Notes: a model not told the origin generated them from the letters alone. Counted from the stretch's first letter, positions 8,819 to 17,395 are shown. The stretch: 64,000 nucleotides of DNA from Cryobacterium glucosi (GCF_004402235.1 NZ_SOFS01000018.1:121438-185437), one strand, 5' to 3'. Made by a program: numbers and translations.

Positions 8819-9778
8819 ATGGCCACCCAGCTTGTCGTCGGCGCCGGTTATCTCGGCAGTGCCCTTGCCCGTGCCCTTGTCGAGCGCGGAGACACCGTCG
8901 CTGTCGCCACCCGTTCCGGCACCGCCGTTGCCGGCGCGACCGCCCGCATCCTGGACGCCGCGGACGCCGAGGCCTTCGCCGCGGCGGCCGAGGGCGCGGC
9001 CACGATCTTCCTCACGACCGGACCGCGTCAGTACAACCGTTGGCCGGAGCTCTGGCCGCCGATGTTCCGGGCCGCCATCGTTGCCGCGCGCCGATCCGGG
9101 GCCCGGCTCGTGCTGATGGGCAACCTCTACGGCTACGGAGAGGGCAGCCCGATGCCGATGACCGAGGCGACGCCGCAGCATCCGACCGAGCCGAAGGGCC
9201 GGGTGCGCACCGAGGGCTGGGAACTCGCCCTCGCCGCCGCGAAGCGCGGGGAGATCCAGGTCGTGGAGGTGCGCGCGAGCGACTACTTCGGCCCGGGCGC
9301 GGGCAGGACCTCCCAGCTCGGGAGCGCCTTCTTCGGTCCGCTGATCGCCGGAAAGACCGCGCGCGTGTTCGGGAGCCCCGACGCCCCGCACAGCTGGTGT
9401 TATCTGGCCGATATCGTCGCGACCCTCCTCGCGGCGGCGGACTACCGGGGGTCGTGGGGTCGCGCCTGGCACGTGCCGGCGGCCGAACCGCTCTCTCGCA
9501 CAGAGCTCGCCGCCCGCGTCAACGCACTCACGGGCAACCGCGGGAGCCTGGCCAGGCTCAGCCCAGCGATGTTGCGCGTTCTGGGGATGTTCGTGCCGTT
9601 CATCCGCGCCGCCAACGACTCCGACTACCAGTTCACCGCCCCCTTCGTCGTCGACGCCGCAGAGACCGAACGACTGCTCGGTGTGGCTGCGACACCCTGG
9701 GAGGAGTCCCTTCCCGAGGTCATCGCGAGCTACCGTGCCCTCGAGGCCGCCGGACTGCAGGCCCAGGACGAGCGATGA
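8819..9778 (+). CDS. NAD(P)-binding Rossmann-fold epimerase/dehydratase-like protein
   Basis: This 319-residue protein is of the extended SDR/NmrA-like type. The N-terminal dinucleotide motif is VVGAGYLGSALARAL (GxGxxG type). A central MGNLYGYGEG segment and SDYFGPGAG and HSWCYLADI signatures are shared with a paralogue at 51516-52430. There is no obvious YxxxK catalytic pair, so it may be a reductase-like or regulatory member; the substrate is unknown. The ATG is preceded by AAGGAG. The stop overlaps the MerR gene start by four bases (ATGA), so the two form one operon behind the operator array at 8729-8785. Confidence 0.85.
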   Translation: MATQLVVGAGYLGSALARALVERGDTVAVATRSGTAVAGATARILDAADAEAFAAAAEGAATIFLTTGPRQYNRWPELWPPMFRAAIVAARRSGARLVLMGNLYGYGEGSPMPMTEATPQHPTEPKGRVRTEGWELALAAAKRGEIQVVEVRASDYFGPGAGRTSQLGSAFFGPLIAGKTARVFGSPDAPHSWCYLADIVATLLAAADYRGSWGRAWHVPAAEPLSRTELAARVNALTGNRGSLARLSPAMLRVLGMFVPFIRAANDSDYQFTAPFVVDAAETERLLGVAATPWEESLPEVIASYRALEAAGLQAQDER

Positions 9779-10452
9779 GAATGGCAGAGCTGAGCACCCG
9801 GAGCGGGACCGCCGTCGCGACGATCAAGTATTACCAGCGTGAGAACCTCCTCGCCGGCGGGGAGCGTTCCGGACCGAACCAGGCGCTGTACGCGGAGTCG
9901 CACCTCGAGCGCATCCGCCTCATTCGCGGCCTCACCGAGGTCGGCGGGCTGAGCGTCGCGGCCGTCCGGCGGGTGCTCGAGGCCATCGACTCCGAGCTGT
10001 CGCTGCCGGAGACCTTCGAGATCGCCCAGCACTCGGTGTCGGCGACGATCGATGAGTCCGCGGTGAGCGCGAAAGCCCTGGCTCGGGTGGACGCCCTCAC
10101 CGCCGGCTGGCATGTCTCGGCGGCGAACCCCGGCCGACTGGCCGCGGCCCGGGTCGTCGACACCTTCGCCGAGGTCGGCCAGACCGACGCTCGCGGCTGG
10201 TTCGACCGGTACGCCGCCGCCGCCCTGCTGGCCGCCGAGGCCGACATCGACGAACTGGATGCGCGGGTCGACCGGGCCGCGAAGGGCGAGACCGTCGTGG
10301 TCGGCACCGTTCTCGGCGACAAGCTCTTCTCCGGCCTGCGCCGCGCCGCGCAGGAACACATCGCCGCCCTTCGCTACGGCATGCCTCCCGAAGCGGCGCC
10401 CGAGCCCGCGCCGGGGTCCGCACCCGAGGCTGCACCCGACCACACCCCCTGA
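9775..10452 (+). CDS. MerR family transcriptional regulator
   Basis: The protein has 225 residues. The N-terminal winged helix reads MAELSTRSGTAVATIKYYQRENLL with the wing and following helix LYAESHLERIRLIRGLTEVGGLSVAAVRRVLE, the standard MerR DNA-binding layout. The rest is helical with no cysteine cluster that would bind metal, so the effector is probably organic. The last 25 residues are Pro/Ala-rich. Its start overlaps the stop of the preceding gene by four bases (ATGA); an in-frame ATG two codons later is also possible. It probably controls its own operon through the boxes at 8729-8785. Confidence 0.88.
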   Translation: MRMAELSTRSGTAVATIKYYQRENLLAGGERSGPNQALYAESHLERIRLIRGLTEVGGLSVAAVRRVLEAIDSELSLPETFEIAQHSVSATIDESAVSAKALARVDALTAGWHVSAANPGRLAAARVVDTFAEVGQTDARGWFDRYAAAALLAAEADIDELDARVDRAAKGETVVVGTVLGDKLFSGLRRAAQEHIAALRYGMPPEAAPEPAPGSAPEAAPDHTP

Positions 10453-10457
10453 ACATC

Positions 10458-10505
<48 letters not shown>

Positions 10506-10547
10506 TACCGCACCGCCACGCCCGACCGACAGAACAGGGAGCGCCCC

Positions 10548-11588
10548 ATGAACACCCCCGAGTTTCCAGAGACCCCGGCGTCAGGCACCACGGCACCGCC
10601 GGCATCCGCCGACAACCGGCGAGCGATCACCGCGTGGCCCGCGCTGCGCACCCTGGCCTGGCATCGACCGCTGCTCGCGGCGACCGCGGCCATGGCGGTG
10701 CTCGTGGTGGTCTGCCTGGTCGGCCTCCTGGTCGATCCGCGCAGCCTCACCGGCGCGCCGGTCTGGGCCAAGCCGCTCAAGTTCTCGATCAGCGTGCTCG
10801 TCTACGCGGCGAGCCTCGCCTGGCTGCTCGGGATCCTTTCGGCGCGTCGTCGCCGACTGGCCTGGTGGATCGGCACGGTGTCGACGATCGCACTTGTCAT
10901 CGAAATGGTGATCATCGTCGGCGACGCCGCCCTCGGCATCACGAGCCACTTCAATGTGTCCACCCCGGTGTCCGCGACGCTCTGGTCGGTGATGGCATTC
11001 TCCATCGTGCTCGTCTGGATGGCCGCCCTCGTCACGGCGCTCCTGCTGTTCCGTACGGACCTCGGCGATCCGGCCCGCGCGCTCGCGATCCGGGCCGGCA
11101 CCGTGATCGCCGTGCTCGGGATGGGCCTCGCCTTCCTGATGACCGGGCCGACCGCCGCGCAACTCGACCACTTCCAGGGCATCGCCGGCGCCCACACCGT
11201 CGGCGTCCCTGACGGTGGCCCGGGGCTGCCGCTCCTCGGCTGGAGCACCGTCGCGGGTGACCTGCGGATTCCGCACTTCGTCGGCATGCACGCCCTCCAG
11301 GTGATCCCCCTCACGGCACTGCTCCTCGAGGTGCTCGCCCGACGGGTGGCGCTCGTGCGCCCGCCGACCGTGCGGTTCCGGCTGCTCTCTGTCGTCATCG
11401 CGCTCTACGTCGGAGTTCTCGCGATCCTCACCGGCCAGGCGCTCGCGGGCCAGTCGATCGTGCGCCCCGATGCGCTCGTGACGACCCTCACCATCGCGCT
11501 CGTCGCTGCCGTCGCCGTGGCGGCGACGCTCGTGCTGTCCGCAGCCTCCCGCGCCGCGATTCCGCCCACGGATGCCGCCGTGCCGTGA
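10548..11588 (+). CDS. Polytopic membrane protein of unknown function
   Basis: I do not recognise a named family in this 346-residue protein. After a 45-residue soluble N-terminus it has about eight hydrophobic helices, for example LLAATAAMAVLVVVCLVGLLV, FSISVLVYAASLAWLLGIL and LLSVVIALYVGVLAILTGQALAG. A well-defined loop, GWSTVAGDLRIPHFVGMHALQ, contains two histidines that could be functional. The start follows AGGGAGCGCCCC. It is not coupled to the MerR gene: 95 bases holding the 8-bp repeat separate them. The stop codon lies in the first arm of the long inverted repeat at 11586-11642. Confidence 0.8.
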   Translation: MNTPEFPETPASGTTAPPASADNRRAITAWPALRTLAWHRPLLAATAAMAVLVVVCLVGLLVDPRSLTGAPVWAKPLKFSISVLVYAASLAWLLGILSARRRRLAWWIGTVSTIALVIEMVIIVGDAALGITSHFNVSTPVSATLWSVMAFSIVLVWMAALVTALLLFRTDLGDPARALAIRAGTVIAVLGMGLAFLMTGPTAAQLDHFQGIAGAHTVGVPDGGPGLPLLGWSTVAGDLRIPHFVGMHALQVIPLTALLLEVLARRVALVRPPTVRFRLLSVVIALYVGVLAILTGQALAGQSIVRPDALVTTLTIALVAAVAVAATLVLSAASRAAIPPTDAAVP

Positions 11589-11642
11589 GGTGTCGCAGAT
11601 CGAGGTTAACTGGGCCCGGGAACGTCGATCTGCGACACCTCA
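11586..11642. terminator. Long inverted repeat between convergent genes
   Basis: The arms 11586-11603 and 11625-11642 are a perfect 18-bp match around a 21-base loop. The loop contains the stop codon of the minus-strand gene and the first arm contains the stop of the plus-strand gene. There is no T tract. It probably ends transcription in both directions. Confidence 0.75.
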
Positions 11643-12556
11643 GCGTCGGGCTCTGGCGCGACGCGAGCACGGGCGATGCGGTCGATGCGGGTCCGGGCCG
11701 CGTCCTCCGACGTCGACGACGCGCCGAGCAGCATCCGCACGATCCCGAGAACCGCCCCGGTCGCCCACACGACGGGGAACACCGAGCGGCGCAGCCCGAG
11801 CAGCCGCCGGTACTCGCGGGGGAGCGATGCGACCGCACCGGCGAACATCACCCGGTAGAACGGCAGCATCCCGCGCCGCAGCGGCGGATTGCGGATGAAA
11901 CGCACCGCCTCGGCGACGCGCTCGTCGCTCTTCAGTACCCCGGCATCCGTGAAGGCGGCCAACTGGGCGGCGAGCTCCGCCGCCGACCGCGGCGGGTGCT
12001 GCACTCCCACCAGCTCGCCGGCCTTCGCCCACTCGCGCACGTACCCGTCAGCGCCACCCGGGATGCTGCCTCCCCACAGCTTGTGGGACTCGAGGAAGGC
12101 ATCCGTGAAGACGATGTGCACCCAGGAGAGCAGCTCGGCGTCCCCGGCGGCGTAGGGCCGCGAAACTCCCGCCGCATCGAGGTAGGTGCCCGTCACCCGG
12201 TCGTGGAAACGCCCGACCCGCGTCGACTCGTCGGTCGCGACGGTCGTGTCGGCGAAGGTGACCGTCACAAGCCACTGGATCGTCCCGGAGAGGCGCCCGA
12301 GCGGGTCCTCCCGGTACCGCGACCAGTCGTGCACCCCGGCCATCGCGCCCGGGTGCAGGGTCTGCATCAGCAGCGCGCGGATCCCGGCGACCATCGTCGC
12401 CATCCCGCCGTGCACCGCCCACGCGGCCGACCCCGGTCCGAAGAAACCGGCGTCCTCGCCGAGTTCCATCTTCTCCACCCACGAGGGCCGTCCCTCGGAG
12501 TTTCCGGACAGCGTCGAGAGGAGATGCGACCGCCAGCTGTCCGTGAACCTGCCCAT
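11606..12556 (-). CDS. Oxygenase MpaB family protein (DUF2236)
   Basis: The protein has 316 residues from the chosen ATG. It matches the MpaB/rubber-oxygenase-like fold (DUF2236): FFGPGSAAWAVHGGMATMVAGIRALLMQTLHPGAMAGVHDWSRYREDPLGRLSGT near the N-terminus and LLSWVHIVFTDAFLESHKLWGG in the middle. These include the conserved histidines (MQTLHPGAM, WVHIVFTD) expected to hold a haem or metal. Known relatives are latex-clearing protein and the fungal MpaB; the substrate here is unknown. The open frame extends to 12649, but the shorter start leaves a 91-base divergent region before the photolyase gene. Its final codons form one arm of the inverted repeat at 11586-11642. Confidence 0.82.
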   Translation of the reverse strand: MGRFTDSWRSHLLSTLSGNSEGRPSWVEKMELGEDAGFFGPGSAAWAVHGGMATMVAGIRALLMQTLHPGAMAGVHDWSRYREDPLGRLSGTIQWLVTVTFADTTVATDESTRVGRFHDRVTGTYLDAAGVSRPYAAGDAELLSWVHIVFTDAFLESHKLWGGSIPGGADGYVREWAKAGELVGVQHPPRSAAELAAQLAAFTDAGVLKSDERVAEAVRFIRNPPLRRGMLPFYRVMFAGAVASLPREYRRLLGLRRSVFPVVWATGAVLGIVRMLLGASSTSEDAARTRIDRIARARVAPEPDAEVSQIDVPGPS

Positions 12557-12634
12557 ACCCGAGGTTAACCGGCGCCGGCTGGGCATCCGCCCCGAACGGC
12601 ACGACCGGCGGAATCTGATGCGCTTGCCCGGCTC

Positions 12635-12640
12635 TAGAAT
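12635..12640 (+). promoter_or_regulatory. Probable -10 element (TAGAAT) for the photolyase gene
   Basis: TAGAAT lies seven bases before the ATG at 12648, with no ribosome site between. This is consistent with leaderless transcription. Confidence 0.45.
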
Positions 12641-12647
12641 CACGACC

Positions 12648-14111
12648 ATGCCGGTGCCCCGATTCCTGTTCGCCGACCAGCTCGGACCGCATTTCGATGA
12701 CGGCGGACCGATCGTCCTGGTCGAGGCCGTCGGGGTCCTTGGCCGCCGGCCGTACCACCGGGCGAAGGCGCACCTGATCCTCAGCGCACTGCGGCACCGG
12801 GCGCGGGAACTCGGCGATCGGGTGGAATTCCTGCGCGCGGAGCACTATCGCGACGTGCTCTCCGGACGCCCGCTCGAGGTGATCGATCCCACCAGCTGGG
12901 GGGCGCGGGCGCTCGTGGCCGAACTCGGGGCCGACGTGCTGCCCAGCAGGGGTTTCGTCACGAGCGAGGCCGACTTCGCGGACTGGGCGGCGGGCCGACC
13001 GGCCTCCCGGCTGGTGCTCGAGCAGTTCTACCGCTCGGTGCGCGCCCGGACCGGCGTCCTGATGCGCGGCCCAGACCCCGAAGGCGGCCGGTTCAACTTC
13101 GACCACGACAACCGCCGCCCGCCGCCCCGTGGGGCCGTCGGCCTCGGCCTGCCCGACCCGTGGACCCCGGTCGAAGACGAGATCGACGCCGAGGTGCGCC
13201 GCGACCTCGACCGGCTCCAGGCGGATGGCCGGATCACCCTGATCGGCCGGGACGGACCGCGACGCTTCGCCGCGACCCGGGCCGAAGCCCTGGCCGCCCT
13301 CGACGACTTCATCGAGACCCGGCTGAACGACTTCGGTCCCTTCGAGGACGCGTCGCTGCGCGGAGACGATGCGATGGCGCACTCCCGGTTGAGCGTTCCG
13401 CTGAACCTGGGGCTGTTGCACCCGCGGGAGGTGATCGATGCGGTCGTCTCGGCCCATGCGAGCGGCGCGGCGCCGCTGCAGAGCGTCGAGGCGGTCGTCC
13501 GCCAGCTGATGGGCTGGCGGGACTGGGTATGGCACCTCTACTGGCACCTCGGACCCGACTACGTCGGCGACAGCAATTTCCTGGGCGCCCACGAGCCGTT
13601 GCCCCGGTCGTTCCGTGAGCTCGACGGCTCCGGCGTGCGCGCGGCGTGCGTCAGCCACGTGCTGAACGCCGTTGCCGACACCGGCTGGGCCCATCACATC
13701 CAGCGCCTGATGATCCTGGGCAACCAGGCCATGCAGCGCGGCTATCACCCGGGCGAGCTGAACGACTGGTTCATTGCGGCGTTCGTGGACGGCACACCGT
13801 GGGTGATGCCGGCCAACGTCGTCGGGATGTCCCAGCATGCCGACGGCGGCATAGTCGCGACCAAGCCATACGCGTCGGGCGGCGCATACATCTCGACGAT
13901 GAGCGATTTCTGCGGCGGCTGCCCGTTCAACCCGAAGAAACGACTCGGCGAGGATGCCTGCCCATTCACGGCCGGCTACTGGGCCTTCCTCGACAGGGTC
14001 GAGCCGCGCATCCGCGGCAACCACCGGATGAGCCAGCCGCTGGCCGGACTGCGACGTCTCGCCGACCGTGAGGCCGTCGTCGCGCAGGAGCGCTCTCGCA
14101 CGGTGTGGTGA
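12648..14111 (+). CDS. Iron-sulfur bacterial cryptochrome/photolyase (PhrB-type)
   Basis: This 487-residue flavoprotein is related to (6-4) photolyases. N-terminal FLFADQLGPHF and the helical domain (QLMGWRDWVWHLYWHLGPDY, NAVADTGWAHHIQRLMILGN, WFIAAFVDGTPWVMPANVVGMSQHADGG) match the deoxyribodipyrimidine-photolyase-related family. Four cysteines sit at 334, 422, 425 and 438. The spacings of 88, 3 and 13 equal those I recall for the [4Fe-4S] ligands of Agrobacterium PhrB, in the FCGGCPFNP...DACPF motif. It should repair UV photoproducts using FAD and light. The ATG is chosen because the domain begins there and a -10 element precedes it; longer in-frame starts would overlap the divergent MpaB gene. 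Confidence 0.92.
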   Translation: MPVPRFLFADQLGPHFDDGGPIVLVEAVGVLGRRPYHRAKAHLILSALRHRARELGDRVEFLRAEHYRDVLSGRPLEVIDPTSWGARALVAELGADVLPSRGFVTSEADFADWAAGRPASRLVLEQFYRSVRARTGVLMRGPDPEGGRFNFDHDNRRPPPRGAVGLGLPDPWTPVEDEIDAEVRRDLDRLQADGRITLIGRDGPRRFAATRAEALAALDDFIETRLNDFGPFEDASLRGDDAMAHSRLSVPLNLGLLHPREVIDAVVSAHASGAAPLQSVEAVVRQLMGWRDWVWHLYWHLGPDYVGDSNFLGAHEPLPRSFRELDGSGVRAACVSHVLNAVADTGWAHHIQRLMILGNQAMQRGYHPGELNDWFIAAFVDGTPWVMPANVVGMSQHADGGIVATKPYASGGAYISTMSDFCGGCPFNPKKRLGEDACPFTAGYWAFLDRVEPRIRGNHRMSQPLAGLRRLADREAVVAQERSRTVW

Positions 14112-14187
14112 GCTCCCGGGTTCTTTCGAAGCGTTAGATTCAGGGGGAGGGCGCTCGTGGCCGGGGCGCGAGACGGAGGAAACCGGG

Positions 14188-15297
14188 ATGAAGATCGAGA
14201 ACATCGAACTGCGTCGGGTGCGCCTGCCGCTCGTCAGCCCGTTCCGTACCTCCTTCGGCTCGGTGTCCGAGCGCGAGGCCCTCCTCGTGCACGTGACAAC
14301 GGCGGATTCCGAGGGCTGGGCCGAATGCGCCGCGGAGGCCGAGCCCCTCTACAGTTCGGAGTTCCTCGACGGCTGCGAACTCGTGATCCGCGACCACCTC
14401 GCCCCGCGGCTGAACGCGGCCGGCGAACGCCTCACCGCCGAGCGGGTCGCACCGGCGCTCGCCGCGGTCAAAGGGCACCGGATGTCGAAGGCCGCCCTCG
14501 AGACCGCGATCCTCGACGCCCAGCTCCGCACCTCGGGAGTCTCGTTCGGGGGCTACCTCGGAGCGGTGAGCGACCTCGTCCCCGCCGGGGTCTCCGTCGG
14601 GATCATGGACTCGATCGACCGGCTCCTCGCCGCCGTCGAGGGCTACCTCGACGAGGGGTACCTCCGGATCAAGCTCAAGATCGAGCCGGGCTGGGATCTC
14701 GCCCCCGTGCGTGCCGTGCGCGAGCGCTTCGGGCCCGACGTGCTGCTCCAGGTCGACGCGAACACCGCATACACACTCGCTGACGCCCGCCACCTCGCCA
14801 GGCTCGACCCCTTCGACCTGCTCCTGATCGAACAGCCGCTCGCAGAAGACGACATGCTCGGGCACGCCGCCCTCGCGACCCTCATCCAGACCCCGGTCTG
14901 CCTCGATGAATCGATCGAGTCGGCCAGGGACGCCGCCGCAGCGATCACCCTCGGCGCGTGCAGCATCATCAACGTCAAGCCCTCCCGGGTCGGCGGCTAC
15001 CTCGAGGCCAGGCGGATCCACGACGTCGCGGCCGCCCACGGCGTTCCGGTCTGGTGCGGCGGCATGCTCGAGACCGGCATCGGCCGGGCGGCGAACGTGG
15101 CGCTCGCCGGGCTGCCCAACTTCGTTCTTCCGGGGGACACCTCCGCCTCGAGCCGCTACTACGCCCAGGACCTGACGAAGCCGTTCGTGCTCGAGGACGG
15201 CCACCTCCGGGTTCCGACCGGGCCGGGCATCGGCGTGGAGGTGCTGCCCGACGTGCTCCACGACCTCACCGTGTCGAGTTCGGACATCCGTTTCTGA
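14188..15297 (+). CDS. menC: o-Succinylbenzoate synthase / N-acylamino acid racemase
   Basis: This 369-residue enolase-superfamily enzyme dehydrates SHCHC to o-succinylbenzoate in menaquinone synthesis. Members of this branch can also racemise N-acylamino acids. The N-terminal capping domain begins IELRRVRLPLVSPFRTSFG. The barrel carries the KxK pair at Lys162 and Lys164 (RIKLKIEPG), metal ligands in QVDANTAY (Asp190), LLIEQPL and CLDESIES, and the opposite base Lys264 in INVKPSRVGGY. The length fits the OSBS/NAAAR subfamily. GGAGGA precedes the ATG. No other men gene is adjacent, so whether it acts in menaquinone synthesis or as a racemase cannot be settled here. Confidence 0.88.
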   Translation: MKIENIELRRVRLPLVSPFRTSFGSVSEREALLVHVTTADSEGWAECAAEAEPLYSSEFLDGCELVIRDHLAPRLNAAGERLTAERVAPALAAVKGHRMSKAALETAILDAQLRTSGVSFGGYLGAVSDLVPAGVSVGIMDSIDRLLAAVEGYLDEGYLRIKLKIEPGWDLAPVRAVRERFGPDVLLQVDANTAYTLADARHLARLDPFDLLLIEQPLAEDDMLGHAALATLIQTPVCLDESIESARDAAAAITLGACSIINVKPSRVGGYLEARRIHDVAAAHGVPVWCGGMLETGIGRAANVALAGLPNFVLPGDTSASSRYYAQDLTKPFVLEDGHLRVPTGPGIGVEVLPDVLHDLTVSSSDIRF

Positions 15298-15388
15298 TCC
15301 AGCGGCACGAGAAGTCCTCGACCTGCGCGGTCAGGCGGAGTAGCGTGAAATCGGGGGCGGGTCCACTGCCCCAGAAGCCGGAGTCGCC

Positions 15389-16315
15389 ATGTCCTCGCTC
15401 TCGAACTACGGGCAGGTGATCGCGGCCACGACTGTGGCGCTCCAGTCGATGCTCGCCGGGTCGCCCTTCGGACTGAACGTGACGGCGCGCAGCCTCGACG
15501 TCGCACGCACCGGGGTCACCGGGTCGTCGATCAACCTGTTCCTCTACAGCGACAGCCTGATCAGCTATCGCGAGGCGAGCGCACAGCATGGGCCCAGCCG
15601 GGTCATCGCGGAGTTGCGCTATCTCGTGAGCGCCTTCGCGGCCGACATCGAGGACACCGACGCGGCAAGCCACCGCGACTTCGGCACCGCACAGGCCGCG
15701 ATCGAACGGCATCCGGTACTCACGGTTCCCGTGACGTCGAGCGAGAAACTCCAGGTCTGGCTCACCCCCTCTCCGCTCACGACCGAGGTGCTCACCTCGC
15801 TCTGGCAGGCATCCGCCGCCCCCCTGCGCGTTTCGTTCGCGGTGATGGCGTCATTCACACTCGACACGACGGAACGGGTCACGAAGCTCGGAACGATCCG
15901 GGACGTCGTGAAGCTCGCGGGCGCCGGGGCGATCGCCGTGTTCAGCGGCACGGATGCCGGTGCGAAGGCCGCGGCGGCGGCATCCGCTGCGAGCGAGCTC
16001 GGCAAGGCCCTCGTCACCGTCGGGCTCGACAGTGTCGTCGCGTCGTCCCCCGAGGAGACCGATGCGACGCTCGATCGGCTGTTCGAACGGGTGAAAGAAG
16101 AGGGCGCCGTACTCCTGGTCGACGACGCCGACGCCGTCTTCGGCGTGCGCCCCGAGGAACTCGACCCCGACGACCCGTACGCCGCGATCGACGTGGGAGC
16201 GGTGCTCGACCGGCTCGGGAACGCCCCGAGCGTCGTGATCATCGCGCTAACGGATCTCTCCGGCGACGAGCTCGCCGATCGCGCCCGGGTCGAGGTGCGG
16301 TTCCCCGCTCGCTGA
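15389..16315 (+). CDS. Pvc16_N (DUF4255) domain fused to a degenerate AAA+ module
   Basis: In this 308-residue protein, residues about 1-165 match the Pvc16/Afp16 N-terminal domain (DUF4255) of extracellular contractile injection systems: INLFLYSDSLISYRE, SRVIAELRYLVSAFAAD, AAIERHPVLTVPV, LTTEVLTSLWQAS. Residues about 180-308 look like an AAA+ core of the kind found in the neighbouring Afp15/Pvc15 ATPase, but decayed. The Walker A position is GTDAGAKA (residues 187-194, Lys193 kept, two Gly and the Thr lost). Walker B is LLVDDADAVFG (Asp245-Asp246, Glu replaced) and the sensor-1 Asn is missing. No sheath, tube, spike or baseplate genes are nearby. The role is unknown; it may be a domesticated or scaffold protein. 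GGAG lies five bases before the ATG. Confidence 0.75.
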   Translation: MSSLSNYGQVIAATTVALQSMLAGSPFGLNVTARSLDVARTGVTGSSINLFLYSDSLISYREASAQHGPSRVIAELRYLVSAFAADIEDTDAASHRDFGTAQAAIERHPVLTVPVTSSEKLQVWLTPSPLTTEVLTSLWQASAAPLRVSFAVMASFTLDTTERVTKLGTIRDVVKLAGAGAIAVFSGTDAGAKAAAAASAASELGKALVTVGLDSVVASSPEETDATLDRLFERVKEEGAVLLVDDADAVFGVRPEELDPDDPYAAIDVGAVLDRLGNAPSVVIIALTDLSGDELADRARVEVRFPAR

Positions 16316-16324
16316 AGCCCCGCT

Positions 16325-16330
16325 TACGCT
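16325..16330 (+). promoter_or_regulatory. Probable -10 element (TACGCT), leaderless start
   Basis: TACGCT ends six bases before the ATG at 16337. The spacer GAGGGA touches the start codon and is too close to serve as a ribosome site. Confidence 0.4.
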
Positions 16331-16336
16331 GAGGGA

Positions 16337-16627
16337 ATGCCCTCGTTCCGGATCACCATGACCATCGGCAGCCTGCAACCCGGGGTCGCCCCCGACTCCG
16401 TCCTGCCGGCTGCTGCGGCCGCCGCGGCCGAGCTCACGACCGTCGAGGCGTCCGACCTGGCCGTCGTGGCCGGTTCGGCGCGCGCGACCGTGCGCTTCAC
16501 CGCGGACGATGCGGCCTCAGCGGTCCGAATCGGCGCGCACACCCTCGCGGGCACCCGCGTCCGCGCGGGAGTGATCACGTGGCAGGTCACCGAGCGCGTC
16601 CACGGCCGCTGGCTGCCCGTCCACTGA
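16337..16627 (+). CDS. Small hypothetical protein, 96 residues
   Basis: I do not recognise this protein. It is Ala- and Val-rich, soluble, and ends with ITWQVTERVHGRWLPVH. The pattern of alternating short strands (SFRITMTIGSL, SARATVRFTADD, AGVITWQVTERV) suggests a small alpha/beta fold. It follows the Pvc16_N fusion by 21 bases on the same strand and may be co-transcribed, though it has its own -10-like element. Codon use is like its neighbours. Confidence 0.65.
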   Translation: MPSFRITMTIGSLQPGVAPDSVLPAAAAAAAELTTVEASDLAVVAGSARATVRFTADDAASAVRIGAHTLAGTRVRAGVITWQVTERVHGRWLPVH

Positions 16628-16632
16628 CCCCG

Positions 16633-17382
16633 CTAGATCAGGGTGCGGAGCGCGTCCTCAACCGTCAGCCCGAGGCGCGCTGCGTGTGCGGTGAGGCGGG
16701 CGTGCTGCTCGGCGGTGAGCGTGAGGGAGACCTCATGTGCGGCGGCGGGGTCTGCGGCGTCGTCGAACGAGAACAACTCCGGATGCGCCGCGCGCGCGGG
16801 CGGAGCGGAAACGGCCCGGCGCACGGCCGGCTTCGGCTCTCGCGAGGCGGCACCGGCTGCAGGGCCGACCGCAGGAACCGCAGGGGCCGTCTGGGCCGCC
16901 GGTGCCGCCGGGGTGCCCGCCCGCACGAACCCGGGACCCTTCGGGATCGGCCCACCTCGCTGGTACGCCTCGGAGACGGCCCTGGCCCGGGCATCCGCTG
17001 CCTCGTTGAGCGGATGGTTCGCGTGTCCCTTGACCCATTCGAACCGGTAGCGACGGCCGGCGAGCGCCGCGTCGATCTCCTGGAGCAACTCGAGGTTCAG
17101 CACCGGCTTGCCGTCGGCCTTGCGCCAGCCCTTGGCCTTCCAGCCGCGCATCCACTTGGTCACCGAGTTGATCACGTACTGGCTGTCGCACAGCACGAGG
17201 AGGTCCTCGTCGAGGTGCGCGGTCGCGCGGAAGAGCTCGAGGACGGCCTTGAGCTCGCCCTGGTTGTTGGTGGCGTGCTTCCAGCCGCCGGCGTCCCAGC
17301 AGGAGTCGTCGACGTACCAGGCCCAGCCGGCCGGTCCCGGGTTGCCGAGGGCCGAACCGTCGGCGGCAGCGGTGATGGTCAT
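16633..17382 (-). CDS. rnhA: Ribonuclease HI with C-terminal extension
   Basis: The protein has 249 residues. Residues 1-150 are RNase HI, which cuts RNA in RNA-DNA hybrids. The acidic metal set is present: Asp8 (AAADGSALGNPG), Glu43 (NNQGELKAV), Asp66 (LCDSQYVI), then GHANHPLNEAADARA with the His and last Asp. The N-terminal end is slightly short. A Pro/Ala-rich linker leads to about 35 residues (VSLTLTAEQHARLTAHAARLGLTVEDALRTLI) that read like a CopG-type ribbon-helix-helix half, an unusual addition. The start is ATG with a GAGGAGAGG ribosome site immediately below the hairpin at 17396-17417. It lies downstream of the MarP gene on the same strand. Confidence 0.92.
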   Translation of the reverse strand: MTITAAADGSALGNPGPAGWAWYVDDSCWDAGGWKHATNNQGELKAVLELFRATAHLDEDLLVLCDSQYVINSVTKWMRGWKAKGWRKADGKPVLNLELLQEIDAALAGRRYRFEWVKGHANHPLNEAADARARAVSEAYQRGGPIPKGPGFVRAGTPAAPAAQTAPAVPAVGPAAGAASREPKPAVRRAVSAPPARAAHPELFSFDDAADPAAAHEVSLTLTAEQHARLTAHAARLGLTVEDALRTLI

Positions 17383-17395
17383 GGTGGCCTCTCCT

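Noticed and set aside
15389..16627. Degraded contractile injection-system cluster
   Set aside because: Only one gene carries an injection-system domain; neighbours are menC, a small unknown and RNase HI, with no sheath, tube, spike or baseplate remnants.
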